From Candidatus Gastranaerophilales bacterium (GTDB taxonomy: Bacteria; Cyanobacteriota; Vampirovibrionia; Gastranaerophilales; Gastranaerophilaceae), in NCBI GenBank assembly GCA_944325895.1, contig CALVCA010000008.1, forward strand, positions 1 to 64,000: DNA of 64,000 bases. Reading direction: 5' to 3'. Positions 59,720 to 64,000 of this stretch are shown in pieces. Position 1 is the stretch's first letter. Each line of letters begins with the position of its first letter. The notes under the pieces are model-generated. The model did not search any database, was not told the origin of the DNA, and was given only the letters and a program-made list of their open reading frames with translations. The position numbers were made by a program, and so were the translations under genes.

Positions 59720-61644
59720 TTTTCTTTTAAAATTTCTGCATACTTATCCAGTTCGTCTAGCAAAGGTTTATTTTGCTTTTCCAAATCTTTTCTCATTATA
59801 TCGGCTTCCTGCGGATTTTCATCATTCAACTTTGCGACAAGCATATCAATCTTAGCTCGAACAGCCATTGCTATAACTTCAGGCATATTAATAGCTGTCG
59901 GATTTTTGCTTTGTAAGTTTTTATGATAAGTATCCTCAAAATCATTATTCAAACGCAGTTTCCAATTAGATTTATTTTTTTGTCCGCCGTAATTATAAAC
60001 TTTATCAATACCAAAAAAATCAGAAAAACTTATTTGTATATTTTTGGAAGTTCTAAACAATTCAGCAAATTTAGCTTTAAGTAACTCTGTCGGATTCTGT
60101 TGAATTTTTCTTTTAAAAATTTCTTTTTGTTCAGCATGCTTAGGATCAGCATTTAAAAATCCTGCTAAATAATCGGTATTCCAGGCAGCATTTGTTTTGT
60201 CCATATGTATAGCCGGAATAGAATCATGTGAACCAACTAAAGCCCAATAATTAAACGGTGTATACTCACCCCTTCGCCATTCAAGCTGGGTAATACCGGG
60301 AAGATTAAGCTCGTCATAAAATATATCTGAAAACACAGAAGTTTTAGTACATAAATCCTCCCATACGGCATCTTGCGGATTTAAACCGTGCTTTTCCATT
60401 ATAGGAATAACTACTTCTTTTAATATTTTTTTATAATTTCCTGATGGATCTATTTCAGGTAAATTTGAAATATTATCAGCTTCCAATTTATCTCTTTGAA
60501 CAACTTTATTAATTATTACAACTGAATCTTCTTTACAAATATATGGATCTACCAATCCTAAAACATGATCGACCCTGATATTATCAAAATATTTTAAAGC
60601 ATAATCAATTTTATCACTCAAAAGTTGTCCGGCAATTCCTAAAGATCCATCCTCGTTAAACAATTTTTTAGGATCTAAAACAGGAATTTCCCATACTTGA
60701 GGGCCGTTGCCATAACCTCCGTAAGGGCAGCCTAATTTATAACCTTTAAGAAAAGCACGCTGATTTGCCCATAATTCACTGTTTGAAAATCCGACAAGTA
60801 AATCATTAATATACTTAAAATTAAGTTCTTCACGCTGCTTTGTTTTTTCTTGTATCTGTTTATCTGCTAAAAATTGTATAAAACTGTTTTTTTCAATCTT
60901 GTTTCCTGAACGTTTTACAATAAAATCAAGCCTTTTTTGTGCAGCAGGATCTCCTTCTTGAATTTTTCCAATCAAATCCCTGTCAATTTTACTGTCCCAT
61001 TTTTCAAACTCCTCGGTTTTGTATATATTAGACAAAACTTTAAATACACCGTCAAAAAATAATCTATTGCCATTTTCTGCTTTAAACTTTATAAATTCAT
61101 CATTTAACCTCAATGCATCAGAATTTTCAGCTTTTAATAAAGATTTAAATTTAAAATAAGCTTCATTAAGAGCAATATCATAGTTTTCAAAAGCTTCATA
61201 AAAATTAGTCATATTGTAATTGGCATTTTTTATTGAATTTATATAAGTTACATTATTATAAGTTTCCGGCGATAATATACACGCATACTCTTTTTGAGTA
61301 AGATCATATAAGTCAATAAATAAATTATTTTTTGAAAAAACCTTACTTTCATATGGTGAAAAATCTTTATTGCTTATTTTGCCTACAGGTCCAAGCTGAT
61401 TAGAATTAAATCCATGCAATTTTTCAAATTCAATAAGCTTAAATGCCCCGGCAGAATATGGCGAACCGATATTTGAATCACGTCCCAAAGATGGATAACA
61501 CGACCCGTGTATAATCATTGCAACATTTTCTACCCCTAAAAATTCTTTTCCTTGTTGTAATGCTTTTTTATATGGTTCTTTTTCATTATCTTTCAATTTA
61601 CGGTGAAAGCTTAGATTATAATTTTGTATACTCCTTATTAACAA
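59716..61644 (-). CDS. malQ: GH77 4-alpha-glucanotransferase-like enzyme
   Basis: A 642-residue protein of the amylomaltase family, longer than most bacterial MalQ (about 500-550). It keeps the early motifs GRDSNIGSPYSAGAFKLIEF and QLGPVGKI...FSPYESKVF. All three catalytic acids are present: the nucleophile in IRVDHVLGLVDPY near 355, the acid/base Glu in VWEDLCT near 426, and the Asp in VGSHDS near 472. It moves glucan segments in glycogen or maltodextrin metabolism. The N-terminus is MLIRSIQNYNLSFHRKL, an added polar segment. The start is TTG 61644, with GGAG 8 nt upstream inside the preceding gene. Confidence 0.85.
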   Translation of the reverse strand: MLIRSIQNYNLSFHRKLKDNEKEPYKKALQQGKEFLGVENVAMIIHGSCYPSLGRDSNIGSPYSAGAFKLIEFEKLHGFNSNQLGPVGKISNKDFSPYESKVFSKNNLFIDLYDLTQKEYACILSPETYNNVTYINSIKNANYNMTNFYEAFENYDIALNEAYFKFKSLLKAENSDALRLNDEFIKFKAENGNRLFFDGVFKVLSNIYKTEEFEKWDSKIDRDLIGKIQEGDPAAQKRLDFIVKRSGNKIEKNSFIQFLADKQIQEKTKQREELNFKYINDLLVGFSNSELWANQRAFLKGYKLGCPYGGYGNGPQVWEIPVLDPKKLFNEDGSLGIAGQLLSDKIDYALKYFDNIRVDHVLGLVDPYICKEDSVVIINKVVQRDKLEADNISNLPEIDPSGNYKKILKEVVIPIMEKHGLNPQDAVWEDLCTKTSVFSDIFYDELNLPGITQLEWRRGEYTPFNYWALVGSHDSIPAIHMDKTNAAWNTDYLAGFLNADPKHAEQKEIFKRKIQQNPTELLKAKFAELFRTSKNIQISFSDFFGIDKVYNYGGQKNKSNWKLRLNNDFEDTYHKNLQSKNPTAINMPEVIAMAVRAKIDMLVAKLNDENPQEADIMRKDLEKQNKPLLDELDKYAEILKEN

Positions 61645-63111
61645 TTATATTTCTCCAAGAATTTCCAACTTAAAATCACACCCTATTTCTTCACCGGCTA
61701 AAACAACAATGTTGTTGATATAAAGGGAAAGTAACCCGTAAAATACCTGCCTGAAATCCATTGGAACAAGCAATTTTGGAGTATCAATATCACATTTTTT
61801 TGCCAATCTTAATATTTTATTTGCCATTTTTTCTGCAAATTCACCATCAATTTTTACAATTGCATCCTCGCCGTCTTCCAAATATAATAACAAATCATCC
61901 AATGTTTTATCCGACAATTCAATAACACCTATGACACCTTCATTATTTGCGTATTTTTTACAAATTTGACGTGACAAAGCAAGCCGGAGTTTTTTTAATA
62001 AATCAGATTTAGTACTGTCTTCCGCATAATCATTAATTTTTTCAAAAATATATGTGATATCTTTGATTGAAACTTTTTCACGAATTAAACTTGTTAAAAT
62101 AAACTTCAATTCAGATAATGATAAATAATCAGGAATTATATTTTCGACAAGAAACGGATTATTATTATTGACAACTTCAATATATTTATCCAAGTCATCA
62201 TAATCCAATAAATCATCTGCGTATTTTACGGCAATAAATTCCAAAGCTTTTGCGATATATTCAGTTCCGGTAAGCCCGTGATACCAAAAATCTTTTGTTT
62301 TTTCTTTTTCAATCCAAACAGTTTTTTTACCGGTAATCTTATCAATGCCATAAACGGAATTTTTAATTTTCTTTTCCAATTTTAACTCATCGGCATAAAA
62401 CATCAAGTAATCCGGATAGATTAATGCCCTAAAGACTTCATCGCCACGGACTTTAATACAAAATTCAAACGGATTTAAATTTTCATCATCACGGAACACA
62501 ATTTTAGGAATAACATAACCGATTTCTTCCGTCAGTTTAAGTCTTGATTTAACTGTTTCAGCTATTAATTCTTCCTCTTGCGAATCTCTATCGGAATCAA
62601 CATATCCCAAAAGTTCTTCACTCAATGCTATACAAAGTTTATCTTCATTTAGTTTTGAAAACATAACATCAGGAGAAGTTTCCTTTGCTAATTTAAGCTT
62701 TAAATCGTCCAATTCTTTTAATCCGGCAGAAATTTTATCATTAAGTTTTTTTCTGCCTGCAGGATCAGCTCCGTCAAGTTCCATCTTAATTTTAGCTATT
62801 TTATCTTTTTGCTGCCTGATTTTCGTTTGAAGATCTAAACAATTTTCATAAGGTGTTAACTTTGGAGAAAGCATTTTTTCCATTTGGCTTTTAAATGTAG
62901 AGATGTTGATTTCGTCAGCATTTTCTATATTATTTTTAGCATCCGTCATAAAAATACAATTATAGACAATACCGTCATTTGATTCGACTTCTTGCATACT
63001 GTACAGTTCCCAGCCGTTCATAGACATTTCATTCAACAAATTTTGCAATTCCTGAACATCTTCTCCGGAGCATGTTTTAACAACATATTTAGTTTTATTT
63101 TTATTATACAT
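61645..63111 (-). CDS. Soluble FlhA/SctV cytosolic-domain-like protein with DUF4177-like head
   Basis: A roughly 488-residue protein without any membrane segment. Residues 8-60 resemble DUF4177 (LNEMSMNGWELYSMQEVE). Residues 90-150 are coiled coil. From about 155 to the end it follows the cytosolic part of FHIPEP export-gate proteins: LCIALSEELLGYVD, RLKLTEEIGYVIPKIVFRDD, TVWIEKEKTKDFWYHG, IPDYLSLSELKFILTSLIRE, KVSIKDITYIFEKINDYAE, ALSRQICKKYA. In flagellar and type III secretion systems this domain receives substrates and chaperones, but it is normally attached to eight membrane helices that are absent here. ATG 63111 follows TAGGATAGG. It lies between uridine phosphorylase and the GH77 gene in one operon. 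Confidence 0.78.
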   Translation of the reverse strand: MYNKNKTKYVVKTCSGEDVQELQNLLNEMSMNGWELYSMQEVESNDGIVYNCIFMTDAKNNIENADEINISTFKSQMEKMLSPKLTPYENCLDLQTKIRQQKDKIAKIKMELDGADPAGRKKLNDKISAGLKELDDLKLKLAKETSPDVMFSKLNEDKLCIALSEELLGYVDSDRDSQEEELIAETVKSRLKLTEEIGYVIPKIVFRDDENLNPFEFCIKVRGDEVFRALIYPDYLMFYADELKLEKKIKNSVYGIDKITGKKTVWIEKEKTKDFWYHGLTGTEYIAKALEFIAVKYADDLLDYDDLDKYIEVVNNNNPFLVENIIPDYLSLSELKFILTSLIREKVSIKDITYIFEKINDYAEDSTKSDLLKKLRLALSRQICKKYANNEGVIGVIELSDKTLDDLLLYLEDGEDAIVKIDGEFAEKMANKILRLAKKCDIDTPKLLVPMDFRQVFYGLLSLYINNIVVLAGEEIGCDFKLEILGEI

Positions 63112-63117
63112 AAACAC

Positions 63118-63876
63118 CTATCCTATAAGAATTTTCAATGCTTCTATTGCGGTTTTTATAGCTTTGTCAGTATCATGAACAACCGGATTGTTTAAACCGA
63201 GTTTTTCTCTTTCCTGATTAGCAACAGTTAAAAAAACTGATCCTATTTTTACCTTTAAAAAACTTGCAACTACAAATAATGCCGCCGACTCCATTTCAGA
63301 TGCAAGACATCCCAAACGTTTCCAGGCTTCCCATTTATTTGTTAATTCATAGCTAACAGGCATTATAGAAGGACTATGCTGACCATAAAAAGAATCTTTA
63401 CATTGAACAATACCTGTATGGGACTTATAACCCAAATTTTTGACAGCAGAATTTAAAGCATTAACTACATCTATATTGGCAACTGCCGGAAATTCAACAG
63501 GAGCATACTCTTTACTGGTGCCTTCCATTCTCACGGCTCCGGTTGCAATAACAATATCACCGCTTTCCACATCAACATCAATACCGCCACAGGTACCGAC
63601 TCTTATAAAAGTTTTAGCACCTATTTTCACCAATTCTTCTAAAGCAATGGCTGCGGACGGACCGCCGATGCCGGTTGATGTTACACTGACCTTTACTCCG
63701 TTTAGATAACCTGTATATGTTGTATATTCTCGTTTATCTGCTATCAATTTAGCATCATCAAAATACTCCGCAATTTTTTGGCATCTTTTCGGATCGCCGG
63801 GCAATATAACATATTCTCCGACATCACCTTCTTTTAAACCTATATGATATTGTGTACCGTCCTGTGAATATTTCAT
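63118..63876 (-). CDS. udp: Uridine phosphorylase
   Basis: A 252-residue nucleoside phosphorylase of the NP-I (Udp/DeoD) family. It shows the phosphate-binding [10 protein letters not shown] near residue 23, [13 protein letters not shown] near 90, and the ribose-binding [10 protein letters not shown] near 193. CKDSFYGQH near 160 fits uridine phosphorylase better than purine phosphorylase; substrate preference is inferred. It cleaves uridine to uracil and ribose-1-phosphate. Start after AAGGAGCAGTTA. The FlhA-like gene starts 6 bp beyond its stop. Confidence 0.9.
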   Translation of the reverse strand: MKYSQDGTQYHIGLKEGDVGEYVILPGDPKRCQKIAEYFDDAKLIADKREYTTYTGYLNGVKVSVTSTGIGGPSAAIALEELVKIGAKTFIRVGTCGGIDVDVESGDIVIATGAVRMEGTSKEYAPVEFPAVANIDVVNALNSAVKNLGYKSHTGIVQCKDSFYGQHSPSIMPVSYELTNKWEAWKRLGCLASEMESAALFVVASFLKVKIGSVFLTVANQEREKLGLNNPVVHDTDKAIKTAIEALKILIG

Positions 63877-63886
63877 TAACTGCTCC

Positions 63887-64000
63887 TTAGTATTTTCCGT
63901 TTTTTAATTTTTGAATAACCAAATCAGTTACATCCAATCCGCCGACAAAAATTACTCTGTCTGAAAGAATAGCGTCGAGTTTTTGCTCTACCATAACATC
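63887..64000 (-). CDS. OmpH/Skp-like protein, C-terminal 37 residues (runs off the right edge)
   Basis: The frame on the minus strand ends with TAA at 63889-63887. The visible part contains [20 protein letters not shown] followed by L-V-I-Q-K-L. The ending D-V-T-D-x-x-I-x-K-L after a strand is typical of the OmpH/Skp chaperone family, which escorts outer-membrane proteins through the periplasm. Only the tail is visible, so the assignment is tentative. It lies 11 bp upstream of uridine phosphorylase. Confidence 0.5.
   Translation of the reverse strand, partial: DVMVEQKLDAILSDRVIFVGGLDVTDLVIQKLKNGKY

Overview
The window looks like a piece of chromosome from an uncultured gut-type relative of cyanobacteria (Candidatus Gastranaerophilales / Melainabacteria). 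This is inference from several signs: strongly AT-rich DNA; a diderm envelope gene set (three AsmA/TamB-like bridge proteins, an MlaD protein, an OmpH/Skp-like C-terminus, TonB-like proteins); pilin-like proteins starting A-F-T-L-A-E-V-L-I-T-L-G; a bioF-bioG-bioC biotin block; and many lineage-restricted proteins with Asn-rich N-termini followed by F-x-G/A. No sequence search was possible, so the taxon is probable, not proven.

Layout. 1-1390: 5' part of a long tandem-repeat (MORN-like) protein. 1565-7519: a secreted VWA protein facing a tight six-gene operon (mini TonB-like protein, glycine-zipper envelope protein, membrane VWA protein, 8-TM protein with an FHA-like head, TonB-like protein, zinc-ribbon TonB-like protein). 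7.6-22.7 kb: envelope genes, including two giant AsmA-like proteins, MlaD, a YuiF-type transporter, a SIMPL protein, a WG-repeat protein, glutaredoxin, a flavodoxin-type reductase, an acetyltransferase and a cytoplasmic-looking 5'-nucleotidase. 22.8-24.4 kb: repeat-rich, gene-poor DNA and tRNA-Leu. 24.5-28.2 kb: coaD, a coiled-coil gene, then rpmG-tRNA-Trp-secE-nusG-rplK-rplA with two L1-type leader hairpins. 28.2-37 kb: two pilin-like genes (one frameshifted and preceded by a repeat island), an Fe-S protein, nagA, dxr, priA, a PC4-like protein and dapB. 37-49.6 kb: murE, ftsI, an amidase, pth, a TPR protein, bioFGC and aroQ. 49.7-59.7 kb: a degenerate histidine-kinase-like protein, an MsmX-type ATPase, rubrerythrin, a 1475-aa AsmA-like protein and two lineage-specific membrane proteins. 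59.7-64 kb: a GH77 enzyme, a soluble protein resembling the cytosolic domain of FlhA/SctV, uridine phosphorylase and the end of an OmpH-like gene.

How the genes fit together. DapB and MurE (with the DNPR motif) imply meso-diaminopimelate peptidoglycan, built and split by the PBP2-type transpeptidase and the amidase. The AsmA-like and MlaD proteins imply lipid traffic between two membranes. Dxr supplies isoprenoids by the MEP route.

Four things stand out. (a) Many genes have no Shine-Dalgarno sequence and instead carry a -10 box usually exactly 6 nt before the start codon, which points to widespread leaderless transcription. (b) A membrane-free FlhA/SctV cytosolic-domain protein is fused to a DUF4177-like head. 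(c) A recurring Asn-rich N-terminal segment ending in F-x-G/A/S occurs on unrelated proteins. (d) There is an undescribed-looking VWA/TonB/FHA envelope operon.
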